From Prochilodus magdalenae (Eukaryota > Chordata > Actinopteri > Characiformes > Prochilodontidae), in contig JAMWET010002906.1 of NCBI GenBank assembly GCA_024036415.1, forward strand, positions 1-64,000: 64,000 bases of DNA, read 5' to 3'. The notes under the pieces were generated by a model that was not told the DNA's origin, ran no database searches, and saw only the letters and a program-made list of their open reading frames with translations. The number at the start of each line of letters is the position of its first letter. The first letter of the stretch is position 1. Shown in pieces: positions 35,747 through 45,715 of the stretch. Made by a program: the position numbers and the translations under genes.

Positions 35747-36648
35747 GGACCCATTCCACTCTGGGAATGTTCTGGGGGGGTAGTAGTGTGGAAAGACCAG
35801 TGACCTCTGGACATCTTCTACAGTGCCTTGTAAGAGTTTATCTAACTGAGGCCTCGTTTACTCTCACACCTCACCACCTCACTCTAAAGGACTACATGTC
35901 ACCAAATTTAGCGAGACATTCTAGTCCAGAATATTTCCCCTCAAAGATATGCTCCAATCAGCATCACAGCTGAAACAGCTGTACATAGAACCATTCATAT
36001 TCAAAGAGTGTTCTGGAAGGTTCTTCAGATGGATGGAGAAAGTGCTGTAGATGGTTTCTATATAGAAATATTCTAAAATTCTTATTTAATTTCTTAAATA
36101 TGGTCTTGTTTGGTACCGAGTCGGGTTCTTTTATACAAGCAGATATTATGTCTATATGATACCTGCACTCTGTCCCGTGTTAAATCAAAGCACACACGAG
36201 ATGTGGTGTTTAATCATTTCCTCATATATAACAGTATTAAATAAAACCTTTATAAATATGCCATGTTAAATGTAAGTGTGATGGAAGCTGTATGGAAGCC
36301 TGTCTTTGTCCTGGTCCGTCTCGGTTTCTAACCGCTTTAACATTCTGCTCAGTGTTAAATTACTGTATCTTAATGAAGAAGGTGTTCTATTTAACTCAAC
36401 CCGTTTGTGGCATCTCTACCAATCGGCAGAGCAACTAGAGGTGGATATGTTTTTCAGCAGTGTGGTTTCTGAGTTTTTATGAACAGAATCATAATTATAA
36501 AAATATTAAACAAGACGTGTAAGGGGTAAAACATACAAACGCATGCTTTACCAAATGGTCCAATTGTTACTGTATGTTACACGTGTCTGTGCTAAAGTAA
36601 TTGAAGTATTGACTACTTGCTTTGTTATTACTGTTCCAAACAAATAAA
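35747..36648 (+). other. Probable 3' UTR of Ig-C
   Basis: AATAAA signals occur at 36240-36245 and 36643-36648, the second followed by a T-rich segment (CTCTTTCTTGTTCAG). No other coding feature is present before the LINE tail. Confidence 0.45.
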
Positions 36649-36778
36649 AATGGAAAAAATCTCTTTCTTGTTCAGGACATCAAAGTGTTTTATTATTGGC
36701 AAGTTAGCATGTTAGCTTTCTGCTAGTTCAAGGTTTAAGTTTGTCATTTGAGTACAATGTTAGCACATTTATACATTG

Positions 36779-36781
<3 letters not shown>

Positions 36782-36854
<73 letters not shown>
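36782..36854. repeat. (GATA)n microsatellite, LINE 3' tail
   Basis: About 18 uninterrupted GATA units. This is the tail of the minus-strand LINE. Confidence 0.97.
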
Positions 36855-36856
<2 letters not shown>

Positions 36857-37333
36857 CTTTATTGATCCCAGAGGGAAATTCAAGGCATCCAGTAGCAGAT
36901 ATACAAACTATACAGAAGTAACAACAGAAGAAAGATAGATTGTACAAATAGAGACAGAGATACAATATAAAGTATGAAAGTATAAAAATAGAGTCCTTAG
37001 TGTCTGTGTAAAGTGTAAAGTATAAATGGAGGTAGTGGTAAACAATTTGCTAAGCAAATTAAGAAGATGGCTGTTGTCAGCCATACAGACAGTGCAAATA
37101 CGCAGTAATATAAATAATTATCAGTGCCAAAAGTGTAAACAGTACAGAATGGAGTAGAATAATACAATATAAATAGATGTAGGGCATTTAGGAGGGCATT
37201 TAGGAGGGAGTGTGTGCAGAGATGGGGGTGTGTCCAGAGGAGGGAGTGTGTGCAGAGACCGGGGTGTGTCCAGAGGAGGGAGTGTGTGCAGAGATGGGGG
37301 TGTGTCCGTTGGAGTGACCGGAAGGAAAGAGTG

Positions 37334-40072
37334 TCACAGAGTTTTCCATCTGCTGTACTGGGAGGAGTTGAACAGTCTTATGGCCTGAGGGACAAAAGAC
37401 TTCCTGAGTCTGTCTGTGGAGCAGGACTGGAACAGCAGTCTGCCACTGAATGAGCTCCTCTGCCTGATGATCGTGGTGTGCAGAGGATGGTGAACATTGT
37501 CCATGATGTTCAGCTGCTTGTTGAGGGCTCTCCTCTCTGCCAGTGGTGTTAAGGACTCCAGCTCTAGTCCCAGCACGGAACCAGCTTTCCTCACCAGCCT
37601 GTCGAGTCGTCCAGCATCCCTCCTGTTGATACTGCCTCCCCAACACACCACAGCGTAGAAGAGGACGCTGGCCACCACAGACTGGTAGAACATCAGGAGG
37701 AGTTTCTGGCAGATCCTGAAGGACCCGAGCCTCCTGAGGAAGTACAGTCTGCTCTGTGCTTTCTTGTAGACCATGTCAGTGTTTACTGACCAGTCCAGCC
37801 TCTCGTCCAGGTGCACACCAAGGTATCTGTAGGACCTGACCACCTCCACATCAACCCCCTTGATGGAGATTGGCTGCTGAGAGGGCCTGGACCTCCTGAA
37901 GTCTATACACATCTCCTTGGTTTTGGTGATGTTCAGCTTCAGATGGTTGGTAGTGCACCACTCCACAAAGTCCTCAACCAGGCTCCTGTACTCCCTCTCC
38001 TGGCTGTTACGCACACACCCCACGATTGCAGTGTCATCAGAGAACTTCTGCATGTGGCATAACTCCGAGTTGTATTTGAAGTCCGATGTGTACAGGGTGA
38101 ACAGGACTGGAGAGAGAACAGTCCCCTGTGGTGCTCCTGTGCTGCTGATCACCGTATCAGAGGAGCAGTCCCTGATCCTGACATGTTGTGGTCTCCCAGT
38201 GAGGTAGTCAGTGATCCAGTCGACCAGGTGCATGTCCACCTCCATCTTCATCAGCTTGTCTCTCAGTAGTAGGGGCTGAATGGTGTTGAAGGCACTGGAG
38301 AAGTCGAAGAACATGACCCTCACAGCACCACCCACCTTGTCCAGATGAGAGTGAGTTCTGTGTAGAAAATAGAGGATGGCATCTTCCACTCCCACCTTCT
38401 CCCGGTACGCGAACTGCAGTGGGTCCTCAGCATGGTGGACCTGAGGTCTGAGGTGGTTCAGCAGCAGTCGCTCCATGGTCTTCATCACATGAGACGTCAA
38501 AGCAACCGGCCTGTAGTCATTCAGCTCCTTCGGGTGTGCCTTCTTGGGGACTGGAATGAGGCAGGTTGTCTTCCACGTGGCAGGAACCCTTCCGAGACGT
38601 AGACTCAGGTTAAAGACATGCTGGAGGGGCTCCCCCAGTTGGGCAGCACATGCCTTAAGCATTCTGGGGCACACTCTGTCTGGGCCGGCCGCCTTCCTGG
38701 GGTGTAGTCTCCTCAGCTGTCTCCTGACTTGGTCTGCCGTGAAGGCTGGGGGACAGTGGGAACTGTGGGTGTTGCTTTGTCTTCCTGCTGATGATGGTGG
38801 TGATGACTGAGATGGTGGAGGTGAGGGTGATGGTGGTGAAGGTGACGGAGATGGTGGAGGTGAGAGTGATGGTGGTGAAGGTGACGGAGATGGTGGAGGT
38901 GAGGGTGAGGGTGGTGGTGATGACTGAGATGGTGGAGGTGAAGGTGATGGTGGTGAAGGTGACGGAGATGGTGGAGGTGAGAGTGATGGTGGTGAAGGTG
39001 ACGGAGATGGTGGAGGTGAGGGTGATGGTGGAGGTGAGAGTGATGGTGGTGAAGACAGGGTGGTGAATGCTGCAGACGGGTCGGAGGAGGCGGCAGCAGC
39101 AGCAGGACAGTCAAACCTGTTGTAGAAGTTGTTAAACTGGTTTGCTCTGTCCACACCCCCATCTACTGAGCTGCCACTGTTGTTCTTGCAGCCAGTGATG
39201 GTTTTTATTGCTCCCCAGACCTCCTTCTTGTTGTTGTCTTGCAGCTTCCTTTCCACCTTCCTCCTGTAGGACTCCTTGGCCTCTTTAAGTCGGATCTTGA
39301 GTTCCCCCTGTACACGCTTCAGCTCTGTCCAGTTTCCATCTCTGAACGCCCTCTTCTTTTGGTTGAGGATGTCCTTGACGTCACTGGTAATCCAGGGCTT
39401 GTTGTTGGGGAAGCAGCGTACAGTCTTTGTGGGAACAGCAACATCCATACAAAAATTCAGGTAGTCCGTAACACAGTGCGTCACCTCCTCAATGTCCTCT
39501 CCGTGTGGGTGCAGCAGCACGCTCCAATCAGTGGTATCATAGCAGTCCTTCAGGGCTTCTTCTGCTTCAGGAGACCAAACTCTGAATGAGCGTGTGGTAG
39601 TGGGCTGCCTCAGTACCAGTGGTTTGTACTGAGGCTGTAGGAAAACCAGGTTGTGGTCTGATTTCCCCAGCGGTGGTAGCGGGGTAGCCCTGTATGCATC
39701 CCTCACGTTAGCATACAGCAGGTCGATGGTCCTGTTTTTCCTGGTGGGACAGTCCACAAACTGGAAAAAGGCAGGCAGGGTAGAGTCCAATGTAACGTGA
39801 TTAAAGTCACCAGAAATCACATAGAAGGCGTCAGGGTGTTGTGTCTGTAGCGCTGCGACGGTGGAGTGAATGACGTCACACGCCGCCTGCACTTCCGCCC
39901 GAGGCGGAATGTAAACACAGACAACAATGGCGTGTGAGAGCTCCCGCGGCATGTAATATGGACGGAGGCTCACCGCTAACAGTTCAATGTCCCGACAGCA
40001 GATCACCTCCTTCACGTTTACATGTCCAGGGTTGCACCATCTGGTGTTAATGAAAAGTGTGAGCCCCCCCAC
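37334..40072 (-). CDS. LINE ORF2: endonuclease C-terminal part and reverse transcriptase
   Basis: A 912-codon frame. An APE-type endonuclease is at residues 1-145, with SGDFN (87-91) and KSDHN (137-141). A Pro/Ser tract (about 341-427) is encoded by a minisatellite and separates the domains. RT spans about 500-760: NDYRPVAL (518-525), FFDFSSAFNT (588-597), GAPQGTVLSP (646-655) and the catalytic FSDD (677-680), a form of the YxDD box used by this family. The C-terminal domain follows (LRRLGSF, FYAVVCWGGS). The enzyme nicks DNA and primes reverse transcription at the target. The first Met is internal: the true N-terminus lies upstream in another frame (40047-40412), and the two are separated by one extra G in a run of seven. 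Confidence 0.9.
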   Translation of the reverse strand: MGGLTLFINTRWCNPGHVNVKEVICCRDIELLAVSLRPYYMPRELSHAIVVCVYIPPRAEVQAACDVIHSTVAALQTQHPDAFYVISGDFNHVTLDSTLPAFFQFVDCPTRKNRTIDLLYANVRDAYRATPLPPLGKSDHNLVFLQPQYKPLVLRQPTTTRSFRVWSPEAEEALKDCYDTTDWSVLLHPHGEDIEEVTHCVTDYLNFCMDVAVPTKTVRCFPNNKPWITSDVKDILNQKKRAFRDGNWTELKRVQGELKIRLKEAKESYRRKVERKLQDNNKKEVWGAIKTITGCKNNSGSSVDGGVDRANQFNNFYNRFDCPAAAAASSDPSAAFTTLSSPPSLSPPPSPSPPPSPSPSPPSLSPPPSPSPSPPSPSPPPSQSSPPPSPSPPPSPSPSPPSLSPPPSPSPSPPSPSPPPSQSSPPSSAGRQSNTHSSHCPPAFTADQVRRQLRRLHPRKAAGPDRVCPRMLKACAAQLGEPLQHVFNLSLRLGRVPATWKTTCLIPVPKKAHPKELNDYRPVALTSHVMKTMERLLLNHLRPQVHHAEDPLQFAYREKVGVEDAILYFLHRTHSHLDKVGGAVRVMFFDFSSAFNTIQPLLLRDKLMKMEVDMHLVDWITDYLTGRPQHVRIRDCSSDTVISSTGAPQGTVLSPVLFTLYTSDFKYNSELCHMQKFSDDTAIVGCVRNSQEREYRSLVEDFVEWCTTNHLKLNITKTKEMCIDFRRSRPSQQPISIKGVDVEVVRSYRYLGVHLDERLDWSVNTDMVYKKAQSRLYFLRRLGSFRICQKLLLMFYQSVVASVLFYAVVCWGGSINRRDAGRLDRLVRKAGSVLGLELESLTPLAERRALNKQLNIMDNVHHPLHTTIIRQRSSFSGRLLFQSCSTDRLRKSFVPQAIRLFNSSQYSRWKTL
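38790..39060. repeat. Minisatellite inside LINE ORF (Pro/Ser-rich linker)
   Basis: GGTGGAGGTGAGGGTGATGG-type repeats occur in two near-identical larger modules (about 38804-38926 and 38931-39030). They encode the SPPPSPSP linker between endonuclease and RT without breaking the frame. Confidence 0.85.
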
Positions 40073-40412
40073 CTTTGCGCTTCCCGCTTAGCGTCGGGTC
40101 CCTGTCCGCCCTCACTGTAGAGAATCCAGGTAGCTCCACGTTAGCATCCGGAGTGTCGGGGGTGAGCCAAGTCTCGGTGAAACAAAACAGACTGCACTCC
40201 CTGTAGAGCCTCTGATTCTTCACCAGACATGCCAGCTCATCGGTTTTGTTGGTCAGCGAGTTGACATTCCCCATAACCAACGACGGAACCGAGGGTTTGT
40301 ATCTCCACCGCTTCTCCGTCTTCCTAGCCTTTAGCTTAGCTCCAGCCCTGCAGCCTCGATACTTCCGCCTTAGTTCCGCCGGTATTGTTTGGACCACGCC
40401 ACCTCGTCCCAT
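40047..40412 (-). CDS. LINE endonuclease N-terminal part (frameshifted from ORF2)
   Basis: The frame carries VMGNVNSLTNKTDELACL and CSLFCFTETWLTPDTPD, the first two conserved endonuclease blocks (Asn and Glu active-site regions), then GFSTVRADRDPTLSGKRKGGG. At the G run the reading switches to the frame of the 912-codon ORF, which resumes at GLTLFINTRW. Upstream minus-strand sequence to 40609 is open in a second frame (ANNCWPSDPWDEVAWSKQYR) and may be a leader or degenerate ORF1 end. Confidence 0.8.
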   Translation of the reverse strand: MGRGGVVQTIPAELRRKYRGCRAGAKLKARKTEKRWRYKPSVPSLVMGNVNSLTNKTDELACLVKNQRLYRECSLFCFTETWLTPDTPDANVELPGFSTVRADRDPTLSGKRKGGGAHTFH

Positions 40413-40906
40413 GGGTCAGAGGGCCAGCAGTTGTTCGCGGGAATAAACACGATATTCCGCGCTGTCCCGCATATTAACGATAAAAATATCCTTAGGATAT
40501 AGATAAGATACACACCAGACGTGTGTAGAAGCAAAAAGAGAAATAAATAAAGGTAGAAAACTCTAGAAAAACAAACAATACGGACGGAGCTACTGGAACA
40601 GGCAGCCACTCGCGTCGGCGCCGGAAGTGAAATACCTGGGGTTGAACTTCAGGTTATTACCCTGCAGCACAGCAGCATTAATATATATACTACCTAAACA
40701 TACAAAATAAAGAAATGTTAAATAGACATCACATACTCACAAAGTGAAGAATATATAGAGACAGGAGCGTCTGTGAAGAAACACTAATATATTAGACAAG
40801 GATAATTTAAGAGATGGCTTGTGGGTAGAAACTGTTGATTAGGCAGTAAGGTGAACAGGCCGTGTGCTGGGTGGCTACAGTCCTACTTTCCTCAGACAGC
40901 GCGACT

Positions 40907-41036
40907 GGTAGATGTCTTCCGGCAGTGGGACAGGTAGATGTCCTCAGGCAGTGGGACAGGTAGATGTCCTCAGGCAGTGGGACTGGTAGATGTCCTCAGG
41001 CAGTGGGATTGGTAGATGTCCTCAGACATCTCTTCT
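40907..41036. repeat. 26-bp tandem repeat, five copies
   Basis: Units of GGTAGATGTCCTCAGGCAGT plus GGGACA with single substitutions. Confidence 0.85.
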
Positions 41037-41079
41037 GTCCTCAGAAGTCTCTGTGTTCACGAGAGTTCTGAGCCGTGTT

Positions 41080-41300
41080 TCCCACTGGTCTTGATTTGTG
41101 GATCTTGTAGCGGTCATGTTGGTTTCCATGGTTTCGACCCTTGCTTTGCTTTCTGGATTTCATCTTTATGGATGTGTCTCTGATGATGCCTGCCTGTGTT
41201 TTGACCCCTGCCTCTTCTGATAGTGATTCCTGGACAAACCCTAATAAAAGCACTTTGCACTTGCAACCTGCTTCAACCTCTTTGTTACACATACGATCAT
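41080..41300 (+). mobile_element. LTR-like interspersed repeat, copy 1
   Basis: GTCTCTGATGATGCCTGCCT, then GTGATTCCTGGA..AACCCTAATA, then AATAAAAGCACTTTGCACTT and a TTACA end, are shared with 49490-49700. The poly(A) signal close to a TTACA terminus suggests an LTR or LTR-derived fragment. No paired LTR or internal coding sequence was seen. Confidence 0.45.
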
Positions 41301-41652
41301 ATGATCTAACAATGAGACCACTGGAACAGTAAACACGGCTCAGTGCAGCCATTCCTATAGGGAGACAGGCTGCCGGTGTCCAACATATACAAATCAACTA
41401 TGAGTGCTCAAACCATCTCCATAAACCCAGCCTATTCACACCGGTTATGATTCTCTGGGCTGAATAAACAGGGAGCTATTTAATATACGGATTGTGGGTG
41501 ATCTGTGATTAAAACAGAGCTGGAATCCCTGCACCTGGAGATCTATGACCTTACAGAGCAGACCTGTAGAGAACGTCAACACTGACATCACTGAGGGAAC
41601 GTCTGAGGGAACACTGAGCAGTACAGGAAATGAAGGGTGTATAATAACTTAC

Positions 41653-41745
41653 CGGAGCTGGCAGGAGGTGACGAGCAGTGTGGAGGTCTCTCAGTACTGA
41701 GGAGTTTTAGTGAGGTCTAGTGACTCTGGGTAGGAGGAACGCTGC
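41653..41745 (-). promoter_or_regulatory. Ig-D: lone copy of the non-coding 5' exon, minus strand
   Basis: On the minus strand CTCCTCAGTACTGAGAGACC, then TCACCTCCTGCCAGCTCCG is followed by a GTAAGT donor at 41652. This is very close to the Ig-E exon at 42495-42583. Downstream intron sequence (CCTTCATTTCCTGTACTGCT) also matches. No minus-strand signal or Ig exon was found to the left, where the LINE lies. Confidence 0.55.
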
Positions 41746-41992
41746 TAACAGACGGTCTTTAACAGGTTTACACTGTCTGTTCTCCTAGCAGCATAGAGAG
41801 AACATCTGCCTACAACCGCAGAGCCCTGAAGAGAGTGATGAGGACAGCGGAATCCATCATAGGCAACAAACTTCCAGACTTACAGGACCACTCCTGCCAC
41901 CTGAGGACATCTTCCAGAGAACATACATATATATATATATATAATATTTTATATCTCTTTAATATCTTCTTATTTAGGATAGTATGTTTATG

Positions 41993-42136
41993 TGGGTCAT
42001 TCTCAGCACTGCAGTGACACTGACGTGCTGGTGTGAGTGGATCAGACACAGAAGTGCTGCTGGACACCACAGTGACACTGCTGGACTAAGAATCATCCAC
42101 CAACCAGAACTATCCAGCCAGCAGTGTCCTGTGGGA
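41993..42136. mobile_element. MITE-like repeat, inverted relative to 9730
   Basis: TCATTCTCAGCACTGCAGTG is the reverse complement of the segment near 9745. The copy ends with AACTATCCAGCCAGCAGTGT, as in a common fish non-autonomous element. Confidence 0.5.
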
Positions 42137-42494
42137 CAGCATACTGTGGGGCAGTGACCTGTAAGCAGCGTTCCAAGTACACACCATGGAACTCCCACAG
42201 ACCTAACAAGCTAGAACCACAGACAGCAGGAGCTGATTACACTGGGCACTCAGGGTTCCCTGGTCATTACTGCGGGAGGACAGTCTCTCTACCTCAGGCC
42301 TGTGGTCACTTTGTCCTTTTATGTTCTCTTGGTTCCTTCCGTCCACCACCGGGAGATGGGAGAGGATTAGCTGGGCAGTGTCTGCTGACTGGTGAAACAG
42401 GTTCAGCAGCGTTCAGTCCTCCAGACCTCCAGCAGACGCAGATCAGATAAACCTGACAAAGGAGTCTGAACCTGCTGGACGACCTGTGCTCCTA

Positions 42495-42583
42495 CTCAAC
42501 AGCAGACCCACACTCACTGGCCTCACTGAAACTCCTCAGTACTGAGAGAGCTCCACACCGACCGTCACCTCCTGCCAGCTCCG
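42495..42583 (+). promoter_or_regulatory. Non-coding 5' exon (exon 0) of Ig-E
   Basis: CTCACTGAAACTCCTCAGTA followed by CACCTCCTGCCAGCTCCG ends at a GTGAGT donor (42584). The signal exon begins 889 bp downstream after CTGTAG. It lies head-to-head with the Ig-D exon, with about 750 bp between the two. Confidence 0.6.
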
Positions 42584-42694
42584 GTGAGTTGTTACACTCC
42601 CTTCATGTCCTGTACTGCTCAGTGCTCCCTCGGTGGTGTCAGGGTGGGATCTCCTCGTCTCATCTAAAACTGAACCAGGAACTAGAATACCTGC

Positions 42695-42939
42695 ATACAG
42701 AGCTCTGTCTGGGTCCGCACTGTTAGAGCTCAGCTCAGGGTTCTATACCGGGTACACCCTGTACAGGACCGGCCTGCTGCTAGAACCAGCTGTAGCTACA
42801 TCACAGAGGGAGTAGTTACCATCAGATACAGAGAGGAGACCATTAATAATAATATCAGTGATGGTCAGTGTACACTCACACAGGAGGAGAGGACAGGCAT
42901 GTCACCGCAAATCAATAATAATAATAACAATAATAATAA

Positions 42940-42971
<32 letters not shown>

Positions 42972-43172
42972 CACCAATAACAACAGTAATAGTAACAATA
43001 ATAATAGTAATAATAATAATTATTATTAGCATCGTTATTATTATTATTATTATTGTTGTTGTTGTTGTTATTATACAGAGCTCTGTCTGGGCTGTTCAGT
43101 GTCCGCACTGTTGGAGCTCAGCAGCCGGGTTCTATAGCAGGTACACCCTGTACAGGACCAGCCTGCTGTTAG
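42695..43172. repeat. Direct repeats flanking an (AAT)n tract in Ig-E intron 1
   Basis: ATACAGAGCTCTGTCTGGG through CAGGACCGGCCTGCTG (42695-42785) recurs at 43074-43166. Between them is an AAT/ATT tract (42912-43075) that switches strand sense and so can fold back on itself. Confidence 0.8.
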
Positions 43173-43258
43173 AGTGAGTGATTGTTCTGTAGACTGGGTT
43201 TATAATTCTAACTTCGATAACTCAGAAATCTGTCTGTCTGAGGTCTTAGGCCTACAGC

Positions 43259-43270
43259 ACTTTCACTTTC
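43259..43270 (-). promoter_or_regulatory. ISRE/IRF-like motif in Ig-E intron 1
   Basis: Minus-strand GAAAGTGAAAGT is an exact GAAANNGAAA element 200 bp upstream of the signal exon, conserved in the Ig-A copy. It may respond to interferon-regulated factors, or serve an alternative promoter just before exon 1. Confidence 0.4.
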
Positions 43271-43478
43271 AGGTTTACACCCCACCCCTATAACCCCTCC
43301 CACCCCTAACCCCTCCCACACCTCATACCCCTCCCATCCCTCCCAGCGAGGACGGAGCAGTCTGGTCAGGCATGTTACAGCTTGTTGATATTCCACACCT
43401 GCTTCACCTGTTACTGACACAGTCACCTGTCCCCGCTATGTGTCCCCGCCTGAATGATGGTGTGTCTGTAGGTCAGTC

Positions 43479-44123
43479 ATGAAGTCCTGCAGCTCTGCTC
43501 TCTGTGTCCTGATCTTACTGATCACTACCTTCACTCCAGGTCAGTCCTGCACCGTCACTACTCCACCCTACTACAGACTGTACCTCAGATTCTCTTGGGG
43601 TCTATGGTGTGTGGGGTTTCTTTATGTTGGGGCTCAGTACCTTTATTAATGAGTGATCAGGTGGAACACGAGGAGTGATCACAGAGCCGGAGACGCTCTT
43701 CACAGTAGGTACATCAGAGGGAGTAGTTACTACCAGAAACCCACAGGAGACCATTAATGATGACCTCAGTGAGGGTCAGTGTACACTCACACAGGGGGAG
43801 GGAACAGACACGGCACTACAAATCAATAATAACAACAACAATAATAATAATACTAACACTAATATTAATACTACTACTACTACTACTACTACTATTACTA
43901 ATAATAATAACAATAAACTACTAATAAACTAACAACACCAATAATAATAATTAATAATAATAATAATAATTAATAATAATAAATAACAACAACAACAACA
44001 AAACAACAACAATAATAATAATACTAACACTAATAATACTACTACTACTATTACTAATAATAATAATAACAATAAACTACTAATAAACTAACAATAATTA
44101 TTATTATTATTATTAATAACAAC

Positions 44124-44159
<36 letters not shown>

Positions 44160-44325
44160 CTACTAATAAACTAACAATAATAATAATAATAATAATATAA
44201 TAACAATAACACTAATATTAATACTACTACTAATAATAATAATAACAATAAACTACCAACAACAATAATTATTATTATTAATAACAACAATAATAATAAA
44301 CTACTAAAAAACTAATAATAAAAAT

Positions 44326-44363
<38 letters not shown>

Positions 44364-45715
44364 TAATAATAATTATTATTATTATTAATACTCTTGAGTT
44401 CTATTAAGGAGTATTAGGAGTACTACACTTCAGAAGTATTCAGAAAGTAAGTAAGCTCTAGAATAGGAGCAGGTGCGGGCGGTTCTACCATATAGTCTCT
44501 CTGGCTGTGGTGAGACGGGCCAGGTGTGCTTGGCTGTGGTGAGACGGGCCAGGTGTGAATCACAGACAGGTGTGAACACGTCTGCTTTTATCTGTTTACT
44601 ATTTTCTCTCTTTCAGGCTCTGAACTGTGCTCCTCCTCAGTGAAGGTGAGGGTGAAGGAGACTGCTACCCTGCCCTGCTCTGAGAGATGTCCTGGTGTGG
44701 TCAGGTGGACCATGTCCCGTAACCCCACTGAGGTTCTGGCTGAGTGTGATCAGACGTCCTGTAGATCAGTGAAGGAGGGATATCAGATGATCCATGATCA
44801 GTACCTGAAGGGAGATCTCTCTCTCACCATCACTGACGCTGATCTCAGTAAGAGGGGCTGGTACACCTGCAAGTGTGACGACCGAGCCATTCGTGATGTG
44901 GATCTTCAGGTGGGGGGTAAGAGTCCCTGGTCCTTCTTCACAGTGCTTTAATCCAGTCCATGAAGGGTTAATACGAGCTGGACCTCTGTCTGGACCTGCA
45001 CACCTACAGAGCGTCCTGTATGGTCAGTGGAGCTGATAGGGTGGAGTGAGTGTAGACACATGGAGGTGGTCATAATGTTATGGTTGAACGTGTAAACATA
45101 TGAAACATATTATACAACATAATAACAATAAAATTTCATTCTGTATTTCATTTTGGATTACCGGTATAAAAATTAGTTCAAATTAAAAATCAACGCAAAA
45201 AATTATTTCTGAATTTCTGAGTTTCCTGTTTTGGCTCCCAGTGGCAAACACCAAACTGGCCCTTGGTGGAGACCCTTGACTAGTCTGGGGGTGTCTAGGC
45301 TGGTTCTGGTTATGAACCCACATCTTCATGTTCCGGTTGTTAGCTGTTATGTGCTGTCCAGCTAAAGCTTATATAGCTAGCCTTAGCTCTGCCTTAGCTA
45401 GAAAGCTAGCTATCTTCACCAGTCCTTTTCTGAGCCACCAGCCGGACGAATGAAACATGAAGACGTGACTTCAGAGCAGGAGCTCCCTAAAACCCCACAG
45501 GCTGTATGGAGGATCTGCAAAGGGCCCGTTTAGCTTTGGTCAGTAGGTGCTAACGTTAGCTGGGTGTTCAGTTAAACTCACTGTCCTGTAACTCTGTGTT
45601 GGTTGTAGATGGAGCTGCTCTACCAGAGTGGATCACTGTGCTAGCTGTGATTGGAGTTGTGGTAGTGGGGTTAGTGGTGTTGGTGCAGGCGTGGGCAAAA
45701 ATTAGGTGCTTATAA
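43479..45715 (+). CDS. Ig-E: single-Ig-domain type I membrane receptor
   Basis: Three coding exons: 43479-43539 (signal), 44617-44916 (type I Ig) and 45609-45715 (TM and tail), all phase 1 with GT-AG introns. The total is 155 codons plus stop. The ATG starts a clear signal peptide (MKSCSSALCVLILLITT). The Ig domain has LPC (B strand), RW (C strand) and SLTITDADLS with GWYTCKC (F strand), plus extra Cys in SELC, SERC and AECDQTSC, seven in all. The TM segment ITVLAVIGVVVVGLVVLV is followed by a ten-residue tail (AWAKIRCL end) with no tyrosine motif. It would display one Ig domain at the cell surface and would need a partner to signal. The 5' exon is at 42495-42583 and a poly(A) signal at 46448-46453. 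The family looks like the uncharacterised fish Ig proteins distantly reminiscent of CD300/pIgR; ligand unknown. Confidence 0.82.
43709..44395. repeat. Second copy of flank plus AAT/AAC/ACT microsatellite
   Basis: GAGGGAGTAGTTACTACCAG to GTGTACACTCACACAGG (43709-43805) duplicates 42803-42895. A 570-bp compound trinucleotide tract then runs 43826-44390 and ends about 220 bp before the Ig exon. Asn/Thr/Ile-rich frames here are artefacts. Confidence 0.9.
44993..45096. mobile_element. MITE-like repeat end in Ig-E intron
   Basis: CACACCTACAGAGCGTCCTG to ATGTTATGGTTGAACG matches the right part of the repeat at 9730-9990, inside the Ig-A/Ig-E duplication. Confidence 0.5.

Larger units (their letters stand above)
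36779..40640 (-). mobile_element. Nearly full-length CR1/Jockey-group LINE (Rex1/L2-like)
   Basis: On the minus strand the element runs from a GC-rich 5' region (TTCCGGCGCCGACGCGAGTG, about 40625) through endonuclease and RT frames to a 3' UTR. The UTR ends GAATTTCCCTCTGGGATCAA, then TAAAGTA and a (CTAT)n tail at 36782-36854. That terminus and microsatellite tail are characteristic of Rex1-type fish LINEs. The coding region is interrupted only once, by a homopolymer frameshift near 40064-40072. It is inserted downstream of Ig-C in the opposite orientation. Confidence 0.88.

Noticed and set aside
38713..39162. His-rich (HLHHLRHLHHHH) minus-strand frame and its Val-rich plus-strand counterpart
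   Set aside because: Shadow frames of the Pro/Ser linker minisatellite within the LINE ORF.
42899..43177. Asn- or Ile-rich frames near 42.9-43.2 and 43.7-43.9 kb
   Set aside because: Translations of AAT/ATT/AAC microsatellites.
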